Shown one piece after another: positions 48,272 through 57,708 of a stretch of 64,000 nucleotides of DNA. The notes below the pieces were generated by a model. The model ran no database searches and was not told where the DNA came from. It was given only the letters and a program-made list of their open reading frames with translations. How positions within the stretch are numbered: position 1 is the first letter of the stretch; each line of letters begins with the position of its first letter. The stretch spans positions 56,830 through 120,829 of the forward strand of contig DASYDW010000056.1 in the NCBI GenBank assembly GCA_036499395.1, given 5' to 3'. The stretch comes from Pirellulales bacterium (GTDB lineage Bacteria; Planctomycetota; Planctomycetia; Pirellulales; JACPPG01). A program made the position numbers and the translations under genes.

Positions 48272-49735
48272 TTATCCCTTGATCACGCCGATCGGCCGCA
48301 TGCGAACCACTTTCTTCGCCAGTTGCGCCCGATGGACGACGTCGACCACGTGGTCGACGTTCTTGTAGGCGTCCGGCTGCTCCTCGGCCAGCCCCTTCCA
48401 ACTGCGGGCTCGGGCAATCACGCCGCGGGCTGCCAGCTCGGCATCGATGCGCCGCCCCTCGGCGTGTTTGATCGCGGCCGTACGGCTCATCACTCGTCCG
48501 GCGCCGTGACAGGCCGAACCGAACGTCTGCTGCATACTACCATCCTGCCCCGCCAGGACCCAGCTTGCCCGCCCCATGTCCCCCGGAATGATCACCGGCT
48601 GACCGATGGCGCGATACATGTCGGGCACCTCGGGATGCCCCGGCGGGAAGGCGCGGGTTGCCCCTTTGCGATGCACCCACACCCGCTTCGCGCGACCATT
48701 TACCAGGTGCTCTTCAAACTTGGCGATATTGTGCGCCACGTCATAGACCAGGCTCATCCATAGCGATTCCCACGAACGGCCGAAGACCGTCTGGAACACC
48801 TCGCGTGCTTGATGCATCAAGAGCTGCCGGTTGCACCAGGCGTAATTCGCGGCCGCCCGCATCGCTCCCAGATAGCGTTCGCCCTCGGGGCTGTCGATCG
48901 GCGCGCAAACGAGTTGCCGATCGGGCAGCGCGATGCCGTACTTCTCCGGCGCGCCGCGCAGATCGCGCAATGCATCGTCGCACACCTGGTAGCCCAAGCC
49001 GCGCGAGCCGGAATGAATCATCACGCAGACCTGGTGTTGCGCGAGCCCCATCGCGGCCGCGGCCTGCTCGTCGAAGACCTCGTCGACGACTTGCACTTCG
49101 AGGAAGTGATTTCCCGCGCCCAACGTGCCGCACTGCGCACGGCCTCGTTCCAGCGCTCGCGCACTGACCAGGTCAGGCCGGGCATCGTCGAGACAGCCAC
49201 GCGCCTCGGTATGGTCGATATCGCTGGGCGTCGCCAGTCCGCGCGGGATCAGCCAGCTTGGCCCTTCGGCCATCAATTGGCGGAGCTCTTGCGGCGAATA
49301 GTGATAGCGTCCCTCGCCGCCGACTCCGGCCGGAATTTGGCGAAACAATTCTTCGACGAGCGCCGGCAGTTTCGGCTTCACGTCATCCCAGGCCAGACCG
49401 GTGCGCATCAAACGCACGCCGCAGTTAATGTCGTAGCCAACGCCCCCCGGCGAGATCACGCCCCCTTCGTCGGGATCAGTCGCGCACACGCCGCCAATGC
49501 AGAAGCCGTAGCCCCAGTGAATGTCGGGCATCGCCAGGCTGGCCAACTGAATGCCGGGCAGGAACGCGACGTTCGCGACCTGCTCAAGCGCCGCGTCCGA
49601 GCGAATCGTCTTGATCATCGCTTCGTCGGCATAAACCACGCCATCGACGCGCATGCCTGCCCGATAGCTCTTGGGAATCCGCCAGCAGCAGTCGTTAACG
49701 CGCTCGAGCGGTCCGCGGTAAGCCGAGTTGGGCAT
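48272..49735 (-). CDS. rtcB: RNA-splicing/repair ligase RtcB
   Basis: A 487-residue GTP-dependent RNA ligase that joins 2',3'-cyclic phosphate or 3'-phosphate ends to 5'-OH. Metal and guanylation residues are visible: DINCGVRL, GNHFLEVQVVDE, MIHSGSRGLGYQVC, HNIAKFEEH and the nucleophile block SACHGAGRVMSR. No rtcA or rtcR regulator accompanies it, as in many non-enterobacterial genomes. It lies upstream of mnmA, so the two may share a transcript. Confidence 0.95.
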   Translation of the reverse strand: MPNSAYRGPLERVNDCCWRIPKSYRAGMRVDGVVYADEAMIKTIRSDAALEQVANVAFLPGIQLASLAMPDIHWGYGFCIGGVCATDPDEGGVISPGGVGYDINCGVRLMRTGLAWDDVKPKLPALVEELFRQIPAGVGGEGRYHYSPQELRQLMAEGPSWLIPRGLATPSDIDHTEARGCLDDARPDLVSARALERGRAQCGTLGAGNHFLEVQVVDEVFDEQAAAAMGLAQHQVCVMIHSGSRGLGYQVCDDALRDLRGAPEKYGIALPDRQLVCAPIDSPEGERYLGAMRAAANYAWCNRQLLMHQAREVFQTVFGRSWESLWMSLVYDVAHNIAKFEEHLVNGRAKRVWVHRKGATRAFPPGHPEVPDMYRAIGQPVIIPGDMGRASWVLAGQDGSMQQTFGSACHGAGRVMSRTAAIKHAEGRRIDAELAARGVIARARSWKGLAEEQPDAYKNVDHVVDVVHRAQLAKKVVRMRPIGVIKG

Positions 49736-49797
49736 TGCTCAGTCTCCGCGTTCTTGCCGGGTCGGTTTTTTGTGGCGCGGCGTCGCCAGGCGATTCG

Positions 49798-49830
49798 CCC
49801 TCACCCTGCCCTCTCCCGGAGGCAGAGGGG
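49798..49830 (+). repeat. Dispersed palindromic repeat, copy 2
   Basis: CCCTCACCCTGCCCTCTCCC plus GGAGGCAGAGGGG matches the reverse complement of 14787-14820 with few changes. TTTTT follows, so on the plus strand it could act as a terminator although both flanking genes run the other way. Confidence 0.55.
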
Positions 49831-49838
49831 TTTTTACA

Positions 49839-52199
<2,361 letters not shown>

Positions 52200-52257
52200 C
52201 GCGATGGGCTCCAAGTGCGCGAACGAGCGGCAGACGGTCTTTTGTTCTGATTCTTTG

Positions 52258-52391
<134 letters not shown>

Positions 52392-52508
52392 GAGGGCGCC
52401 GCGCCGCTCGGACATCATACCTTATTCGTTTTGCTAGATCGGCCAGAGCCAGTTTTCGCTACCGGCCGCGGGCGCTAAGATAGAGCACCAACGTGAAGGA
52501 GCACCCCG

Positions 52509-53306
52509 ATGCCGACGATTCAGGTTCATTTTCTGCCGCAGTTGACCACGCCCGAGGCGCTCGCCGGCGCGACGGTGGTCGTGATTGATATCTTGCGCGC
52601 GACGACGACGATCACGTATGCCCTGGCCGCGGGCGTGCCGCGCGTGATTCCCTGCGGCGAAATCGACGAAGCAAAACGGACGGCCGAGAAAACTGCGGAC
52701 GCCGTCGGCGGAGTGCGCCCGCTGTTGGCTGGCGAACGGGGTGGGCTGCCGATCGACGGATTTGATCTGGGGAATTCGCCCCGCGAGTTCACGTCCGAGC
52801 GCGTTATGGGAAAAACGCTCGTCTTTACGACCACCAACGGCACGCGAGCGATGCTGCACTGTCGGCAGGGGGCGCGGGTGCTGCTGGGAAGCTTTGTCAG
52901 CTTGCACGCGATCGTAACGCAGCTGCGCGACTCCGAAAATGTACATCTGCTGTGCGCGGGAACCGAAGGCGAAATCACGCGCGAGGATGTGCTGGCCGCC
53001 GGGGCGATTACGCACGAACTGATGAAGCCGGACGATCCGCTTGCGGCAGGTGCCTGGTCGCGGGTGACGCTGAACGATCAGGCTCGGATTGCGCGAGACG
53101 CCTGGCAAGCGGCACTGCCGCCGGCGGAATTGTTTGCCGGGGGTTTGTCGACCGAGTGGCTGGCCAAGACTTTGGCCGAAAGCAAAGGGGGACGTAATCT
53201 ACACCGCATCGGCTTGAGCCGCGATATTCCCGATTGCGCAGCGCTCGATCGGTTCCCATTCGTGGCCGAGCTGGATTTGAAAGCGTGGGAGATTCGGCAA
53301 GCCTGA
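52509..53306 (+). CDS. comB: 2-phosphosulfolactate phosphatase family protein
   Basis: A 265-residue ComB-family protein. In methanogens this Mg-dependent enzyme removes phosphate from 2-phosphosulfolactate during coenzyme M synthesis; bacterial members are linked to sulfolactate metabolism. Visible landmarks are VVVIDILRATTTITYALAAGV at the N-terminus, LVFTTTNGTRAM and LCAGTEGEITREDVLAAGAI. AAGGAG precedes the ATG. No other coenzyme M-type gene is nearby, so the physiological role is open. Confidence 0.9.
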   Translation: MPTIQVHFLPQLTTPEALAGATVVVIDILRATTTITYALAAGVPRVIPCGEIDEAKRTAEKTADAVGGVRPLLAGERGGLPIDGFDLGNSPREFTSERVMGKTLVFTTTNGTRAMLHCRQGARVLLGSFVSLHAIVTQLRDSENVHLLCAGTEGEITREDVLAAGAITHELMKPDDPLAAGAWSRVTLNDQARIARDAWQAALPPAELFAGGLSTEWLAKTLAESKGGRNLHRIGLSRDIPDCAALDRFPFVAELDLKAWEIRQA

Positions 53307-53325
53307 ACCCGAAGCGTCGTACTCG

Positions 53326-53772
53326 TCAGGGCGGGTCGTTACCGATTCGTGTTTGGATTTCCTGGGAGGGGTCCCCCACGGCTTCGCTCGTTGCCAGCAT
53401 CACTCCGGCGGGCAACTGGTTGACTACTAGTCCCGCCCAGACGCGAATCTTGGCTTCGGGGAAGAGCTGCCGGGCGCGAAGCAGTTCCTGGCCGTCCAGA
53501 TCGAGACGGGGATCGTACATCAGCGACGGAATGGCGACGTCGCCGAAGGCGCGCCGGATCCAGGAAATGCGTGGCACGGCGTCGGCGGGCATGAGCCCGG
53601 CGGCAAATAGGCAGGAGCCGCCGCCGAATTCCTTGAGCAAATGAACGCGCTGCTCGACCAACGTGCGTGTGCTAGCCAGCTTGGCGACGACAATCGCTAT
53701 GCACGAGGCAACCAGGAACATAGTTCCCAAACTAAAAACGAGCCGGCGAGATCTTCGTGCGCGGGTTGCCAT
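53326..53772 (-). CDS. Small membrane-anchored hypothetical protein, RFSLRTMF-type (copy A)
   Basis: A 148-residue protein with a basic start (MATRARRSRR) and one membrane helix (LVFSLGTMFLVASCIAIVVAKL), then an outside or cytoplasmic domain of about 110 residues. The pattern FSLGTMF...ISWIRRAFGDVAIPSLMYD...ARQLFPEAKIR parallels the gene at 54207. This N-terminal anchor recurs in small planctomycete proteins of unknown function. GGAGG lies eight bases before the ATG. Confidence 0.7.
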   Translation of the reverse strand: MATRARRSRRLVFSLGTMFLVASCIAIVVAKLASTRTLVEQRVHLLKEFGGGSCLFAAGLMPADAVPRISWIRRAFGDVAIPSLMYDPRLDLDGQELLRARQLFPEAKIRVWAGLVVNQLPAGVMLATSEAVGDPSQEIQTRIGNDPP

Positions 53773-54206
53773 GACCGTTTGCCTCCCTGCAAAGATGACG
53801 GAGCTTCCTCACGATGCTTGCGCTGCGAACTAGCGAGATTACTTCGGCTTGCCAAGCGATGGGAAGAGCGACTTCAGCTTGCGTTCGCGGAAAGGCTTGC
53901 CGGACTGATAGAGTCGCAGGCGGGACTGTAGCGATCCCTGGTTCATGCCGGCGCCGTGTTCGATCGCCTTATTCTAGCTACCCGGCGGAGTGGGGAAGAG
54001 TGAGGTCCCGGCCTCACAGAGGCCAGTTACAGAAGACGAGGCACAGGTCGCCAGCCCCGGCCCCAGAGTTCGCAGGTCTCCTGGCGTTGACCAGGAAACC
54101 TGTGTGTCATTTTCTTCGCAAAAGAGGAGACCCGCGACGAGCAGGGCACCCCACCACGGCCCACCGCTTATCTTTATCGCAGCGGAGCCGGGGGTAGAAT
54201 GGCCTC

Positions 54207-54587
54207 ATGCCCACCGGCCCTCCCACCCGCCGACGCTGGTTGCGATTTTCTTTGCGAACAATGTTCGTGGTGGTTACGGCGTTCGCGGTCTGGCTCGCGT
54301 GGGAATTGAACTTCATCCGCGCCCGCAAGAACATACTCGAGAGCGTTTACGAAGGTCGGTGGTACGCCGATAGCCCTGGAAGAATCTTTAGGCCGGCAGT
54401 ACCTCCGAAGGCCGAATGGGCCCGGATTCCGTTCTGGCGCCGAGTGCTGGGAGACACCCCCATAGATTTCGTGGTGCTCGGAGTTGGACACACTCCCGAA
54501 GATGCAAAGCGCGTGCGAGAACTGATCCCCGAGGCGCAGGTCTACCGGCAATCGGGGCGCACTACGAACTTGATCCGAGAATATTGA
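54207..54587 (+). CDS. Small membrane-anchored hypothetical protein, RFSLRTMF-type (copy B)
   Basis: A 126-residue relative of the protein at 53326: basic start, RFSLRTMFVVVTAFAVWLAWEL helix, then WRRVLGDTPIDFVVLGVG...RELIPEAQVYR. It is divergent from copy A across a 434-base gap in which I see no other gene. Its stop lies only 30 bases before the target duplication of the insertion element. Function unknown. Confidence 0.7.
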   Translation: MPTGPPTRRRWLRFSLRTMFVVVTAFAVWLAWELNFIRARKNILESVYEGRWYADSPGRIFRPAVPPKAEWARIPFWRRVLGDTPIDFVVLGVGHTPEDAKRVRELIPEAQVYRQSGRTTNLIREY

Positions 54588-54617
54588 ATGGATGCAGTTC
54601 ATATCCCCCAGCACCAC

Positions 54618-54629
54618 AAACTTAAGACA
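54618..54629 (+). repeat. Target-site duplication, left copy
   Basis: AAACTTAAGACA directly outside the left inverted repeat is identical to 57573-57584. Twelve bases is within the 10-13 base range typical of IS4-family elements. Confidence 0.92.
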
Positions 54630-54652
54630 GAATGGCACTCGGTTAAGGATTG
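54630..54652 (+). repeat. Left terminal inverted repeat of the insertion element
   Basis: GAATGGCACTCGG followed by TTAAGGATTG; 21 of 23 bases match the right end in inverse orientation. It abuts the transposase stop codon. Confidence 0.92.
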
Positions 54653-56020
54653 TCATTTGGCCGCCAATCTCCGTTTGGATTTACTGCGGGGAATAGTCAT
54701 GTAGTCGGTCCAGCAGGGCCGGCGCTTCTTGAAACGCGGCTCTTGCCGTCCGGGTCGATTGCCAACGCGGTGGGCTGACACGGTAGCCAGCAGGGCGTTG
54801 TACAGCGTCTCGCTGCCGTCTATTGCCATCATCGCGGGCGTGAACGACTCGACCGCCTGCATGGTTCCCTTGATGCTCAATTGTCGCGGCAGCACGTCGT
54901 TCCGCTTGGCGGATTCAACCATCGTTCCCCGGATGAGGTTGTAGGCCAGTAGGTGGCACCAGATTTCCTTACGAACCATATCGGGCGTCTTGCATCGCAG
55001 CACGTCCATATGCAGGCTGTGCTTGATCGATCGGATATCCAGTTCGCAGTTCCAGCGCGCCCAGTACAGGTCGGCTAGTTCTTTTTGGGGAATCGTCGGA
55101 TCAGCAATCGTCGTCACGACGATCACTTCTTCTTTGCCGCCGTCCCGGTCCTCTATTGCGAGAGCGAATTCGCGAACCTTTACCGTCGGCGGTAACGCAG
55201 CGTGGACCGTCGGGTCTATGTAGCTGCGACCCTGGGGCCGATGCCAGTCAACGATATGATCCTTCGGGCCGAGAACATGGCCGGCCGCGAAATCAACCTG
55301 CCGTGTGTGATGGCTTATTGAAACAAGATCAACGCCGACATCCTGAAGCATCGCGACCGTAGCGAAAGAGGGATAGTATCGATCGGCGACCAGCACGTTG
55401 CCGCGATTGAGACCGCTCAACATGCTGCGGAGCAAGTTTATCTCGCCAGTGCCTTTCCCCTTGTACTGCGCGAACGCCATGTCGATCACTGCGCCGGTGG
55501 CGAGCGAGATCAGGGCAACGGCACGCATGATCGGGAACCCTAACCCCTGCGGCGAACGATTGCTCTGCGGCCATGCCAATTGATTCTCGGGCGTGTCCGG
55601 CATCGTGAAGCCAGTACCGTCCGCTAGAAACACTTGTCGGCCGCGCCAGTTCCAAGAACCGTCGGCGTTGTCGTGAACCTTGCGGCCGATCTCTTTGCCC
55701 ATGCGCTGCATAACAGTCGCTGGGAATCGCGAGCGTGCTTCGCTATAGCTTGACGACGTTGCCGCGCAGGCCGGCAGCCCGGTCGCAACGCGGTGAGCGA
55801 GAATTCGGGACACTGCTTCGTTCAGCGACTTGTCTTGCGACAAGCACTGGCTGAGCCAACCCCACAGCGTCACCAAGGGGCAGAAAACGCGATTACGATA
55901 GGCGTGTCCTTCACCCTCCAACACGCTCAACACGTACTCGCGGCTAAGCAATCTGCCGAACGGCAAGCCGTTGTCATTTGCAAATCGATCACGAACTGCT
56001 TGGAAATCCCTACGCGCCAT
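54653..56020 (-). CDS. IS4 family transposase
   Basis: A 455-residue DDE transposase. The catalytic residues are all present: D134 in LADGTGF, D213 in LVADRYYPSF, and E326 within the IS4 signature Y319-x2-R-x3-E326-x6-K333 (YWARWNCELDIRSIK). It ends with KRRLAAK. ATG 56020 is supported by AGGGA six bases upstream; the 188-codon frame extension is not part of the family. It runs leftward and its stop touches the left inverted repeat. It appears functional. Confidence 0.94.
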   Translation of the reverse strand: MARRDFQAVRDRFANDNGLPFGRLLSREYVLSVLEGEGHAYRNRVFCPLVTLWGWLSQCLSQDKSLNEAVSRILAHRVATGLPACAATSSSYSEARSRFPATVMQRMGKEIGRKVHDNADGSWNWRGRQVFLADGTGFTMPDTPENQLAWPQSNRSPQGLGFPIMRAVALISLATGAVIDMAFAQYKGKGTGEINLLRSMLSGLNRGNVLVADRYYPSFATVAMLQDVGVDLVSISHHTRQVDFAAGHVLGPKDHIVDWHRPQGRSYIDPTVHAALPPTVKVREFALAIEDRDGGKEEVIVVTTIADPTIPQKELADLYWARWNCELDIRSIKHSLHMDVLRCKTPDMVRKEIWCHLLAYNLIRGTMVESAKRNDVLPRQLSIKGTMQAVESFTPAMMAIDGSETLYNALLATVSAHRVGNRPGRQEPRFKKRRPCWTDYMTIPRSKSKRRLAAK

Positions 56021-56193
56021 CCCAAATCCCTTTTGACTAGGGCGGATAAGCGTGCAAGAATGAAGTACCGCAGCATTCTGGCGCTCAACCGCCGGATTGT
56101 TGTTCGCCCCGTGTCGGCCCTGCAAGGCTGACCCGGGGTTTTTTGTTGGGCTCATGGCTCCCAACTGCTGCGTACATTCTATAGAAATCGATC

Positions 56194-56213
56194 CTTTGTG
56201 TCCACACACAAAG
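56194..56213. promoter_or_regulatory. Operator-like dyad upstream of the RHH-like gene
   Basis: CTTTGTGT (56194-56201) and ACACAAAG (56206-56213) are a perfect 8-bp inverted repeat around 4 bases, just before the predicted promoter of the small DNA-binding gene. This is a plausible autoregulatory site. Confidence 0.4.
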
Positions 56214-56220
56214 TGAAGTA

Positions 56221-56248
56221 TTGAATTCTTTTTGGGTGCCCATATACT
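56221..56248 (+). promoter_or_regulatory. Predicted promoter of the RHH-like gene, possibly leaderless
   Basis: TTGAAT (56221-56226) and TATACT (56243-56248) are 16 bases apart. The -10 box ends 6 bases before the ATG at 56255, so the message would start at or next to the start codon and have no ribosome site. Confidence 0.5.
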
Positions 56249-56254
56249 GTGGTC

Positions 56255-56437
56255 ATGAAAACACCTAAACCCAAGATCGGTCGCCCGGCCACTGGGCAAA
56301 CTCCCAAGCGTTATTTCCGCATGGATGACGAAGGCTGGGCAGCCGTCGAATCGGCCGCGCGCAATGCCGGAGTCACCACGTCGGAATGGGCAAGGGAATG
56401 CTTGCTCAGAGCTGCTAGGCGTAGCGCCAAAGCATGA
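56255..56437 (+). CDS. Small ribbon-helix-helix-like protein (element passenger)
   Basis: A 60-residue basic protein: GRPATGQTPKRYFRMDDEGW, then AAVESAARNAGVTTSEWARECLLRAA. The layout of one strand (KRYFRM) and two helices separated by GVTTSEW fits MetJ/Arc/CopG ribbon-helix-helix DNA-binding proteins, which act as dimers and often autoregulate. It lies inside the insertion element, divergent from the transposase and convergent with the tRNA-like gene, which begins at the base after its stop. Possible roles are repression of the transposase or of the cargo. Confidence 0.75.
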   Translation: MKTPKPKIGRPATGQTPKRYFRMDDEGWAAVESAARNAGVTTSEWARECLLRAARRSAKA

Positions 56438-56531
56438 GCGGAGAACGTAGGAATCGAACCTAGCCGGCCGAAGCCGGTCCCTAACGGGGCGTATAAGGCC
56501 CCTGCGCCGCCAAGACGCGGGCCGCTCTCCG
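56438..56531 (-). tRNA. Class II tRNA-like gene with UAU anticodon inside the insertion element
   Basis: Read on the minus strand, a full cloverleaf can be drawn. The acceptor is CGGAGAGC with GTTCTCCG (8 bp, one G-T). The anticodon stem is GGGGC/GCCCC with loop CTTATAC and anticodon TAT at 56493-56495. The long variable arm is CCGGC-TTCG-GCCGG. The T-arm is CTAGG-TTCGATT-CCTAC with a C-C mismatch. The D-arm can fold as GCC/GGC with an 11-base loop or as CCGC/GCGG. The discriminator would be C and no CCA is encoded. An 8-bp acceptor with a 4-5 bp T-stem recalls tRNASec and the allo-tRNAs. Isoleucine tRNAs normally lack a long variable arm, so the amino acid cannot be predicted. Confidence 0.7.
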
Positions 56532-56793
56532 AAAAGAACGGATTGATTAGACGGCAGAGATATATCGCATGCGTAATTGGACATCGAAATTATCTTGGCG
56601 GTTCGCAGGACTTTTAAGATGCGGCTTGCAGGCGTCTTACACGATGCTGATGGCGGCCGTTAGCTCACGAAGTAGCGATCAAGAAGGCGCAGAGCGCCGA
56701 AGCGCAAAGCGACAGGACGATCAAAGCGACACCTCGTATTCGATGCTGTCTGCTGGCGTGCCGCGGACTGTCGCTGGCCCATTTCATTCCAAA

Positions 56794-57477
56794 ATGAGCG
56801 CAAGCCCAAGAAGCCACGAACATCGCTCCCATGACGAGGTAATGGAGCAACTTGAGCGGCGGCAGATGTGGTTCAACGGGCTGCTGACGCTGTTCGCTGG
56901 AATGGGATTTGGAATTGCAATTTGGCAGGGCTGCCAGATGCGGGACTCGATTTCGCTGACGGAGCGCCAGTTGGAAGCCACGGAGGGGCAACTTGACGCT
57001 GTGCAGTTGGACCAAAGACCATGGGTCATGATCCACAATACGAAAATCGGCACGCTTACCCTCGGAAAGCGACCGGAATGCACGAGTGTCATGAACAACG
57101 TGGGTAAAACGCCCGCGTGGCTGCTTTTCGATGGCCTTGAGGTTAAGGTCATCGATACTCCCCCTAAGGGAACGGCAATTGACCTCGCGATCTTTGGCGG
57201 AGGTCGCACATTCGGGGATGCAAAGTTCGACGACGTCGATCTCCATCTCGTTCCACTTCCGCCCGGCGCTCATCAATCCGGCAGTGCTGCCGACATTCCG
57301 GAGATGAAGGAAGAAACGCTTCGGGGAATCGAAAACGGCGACTTGACGCTGGTATTCTTTGCGACAGCCATTTATTTCGACAGCACCGGGGCGCTCCACG
57401 TCACTGATGAATGCGGCACCTACGATCACGCCCACAAAGAGTTCTATCGCTATGGTCAACACTGCCGCATGGACTAA
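56794..57477 (+). CDS. Predicted membrane-anchored passenger protein of the insertion element
   Basis: A protein of about 227 residues with one membrane helix (FNGLLTLFAGMGFGIAIWQGC), a following amphipathic stretch (SISLTERQLEATEGQLDAVQL) and a soluble domain opening with DQRPWVMI. That helix, coiled coil and RPWV layout is common in small bacterial membrane proteins of unknown function. The start is uncertain: ATG 56794 and ATG 56842 both precede the helix, and the frame stays open to 56569. A 295-codon frame on the other strand is treated as a shadow. No link to transposition is known. Confidence 0.6.
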   Translation: MSASPRSHEHRSHDEVMEQLERRQMWFNGLLTLFAGMGFGIAIWQGCQMRDSISLTERQLEATEGQLDAVQLDQRPWVMIHNTKIGTLTLGKRPECTSVMNNVGKTPAWLLFDGLEVKVIDTPPKGTAIDLAIFGGGRTFGDAKFDDVDLHLVPLPPGAHQSGSAADIPEMKEETLRGIENGDLTLVFFATAIYFDSTGALHVTDECGTYDHAHKEFYRYGQHCRMD

Positions 57478-57549
57478 CCGTGCCCAAATCCCATGCCAAA
57501 GCGGCCTGAGACTATTCATCGCGCACCCCCGATTTCCGAGGATGGCGAG

Positions 57550-57572
57550 CATTCCTTATCCGAGTGCCATTC
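57550..57572 (-). repeat. Right terminal inverted repeat of the insertion element
   Basis: Inverse copy of 54630-54652 with two mismatches, ending CCGAGTGCCATTC immediately before the duplication. Confidence 0.92.
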
Positions 57573-57584
57573 AAACTTAAGACA
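57573..57584 (+). repeat. Target-site duplication, right copy
   Basis: AAACTTAAGACA, identical to 54618-54629. Confidence 0.92.
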
Positions 57585-57708
57585 CTATCTGCCCGCGGCC
57601 GTGCTAGACCTTCCCTACGCGGGGGCGGTACACTGGTCGGTTTCCCACGGTTCAGCAGCACCCAGTCTCTCCGCAGCCGCGGCGAGAGGTCAGCGACAAG
57701 GCACGACG

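Larger units (their letters stand above)
54630..57572. mobile_element. Intact IS4-family insertion element carrying passenger genes and a tRNA-like gene (2943 bp)
   Basis: The ends are 23-base inverted repeats with two mismatches: left 54630-54652 begins GAATGGCACTCGG, right 57550-57572 ends CCGAGTGCCATTC. They are flanked by the 12-base duplication AAACTTAAGACA. The minus-strand transposase stops right at the left repeat. The remaining half holds a small RHH-like gene (+), a class II tRNA-like gene (-) and a predicted membrane protein (+). Plain IS4 elements are about 1.4-1.6 kb; the extra length is cargo, as in IS231-type mobile cassettes. Identical duplications and an intact transposase suggest recent insertion. 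Confidence 0.9.

Noticed and set aside
56438..56531. Selenocysteine tRNA (selC)
   Set aside because: The 8-bp acceptor and long variable arm fit, but the anticodon is UAU, not UCA, and no selA, selB or SECIS-like feature is nearby.
56665..57552. 295-codon minus-strand frame in the insertion element
   Set aside because: The plus frame has a better membrane helix and the DQRPWV family-like segment; the minus frame runs into the right inverted repeat. Kept as a caveat in the passenger entry.
54618..57584. Composite transposon bounded by two IS copies
   Set aside because: Only one transposase and one pair of inverted repeats with one duplication are present, so it is a single element.
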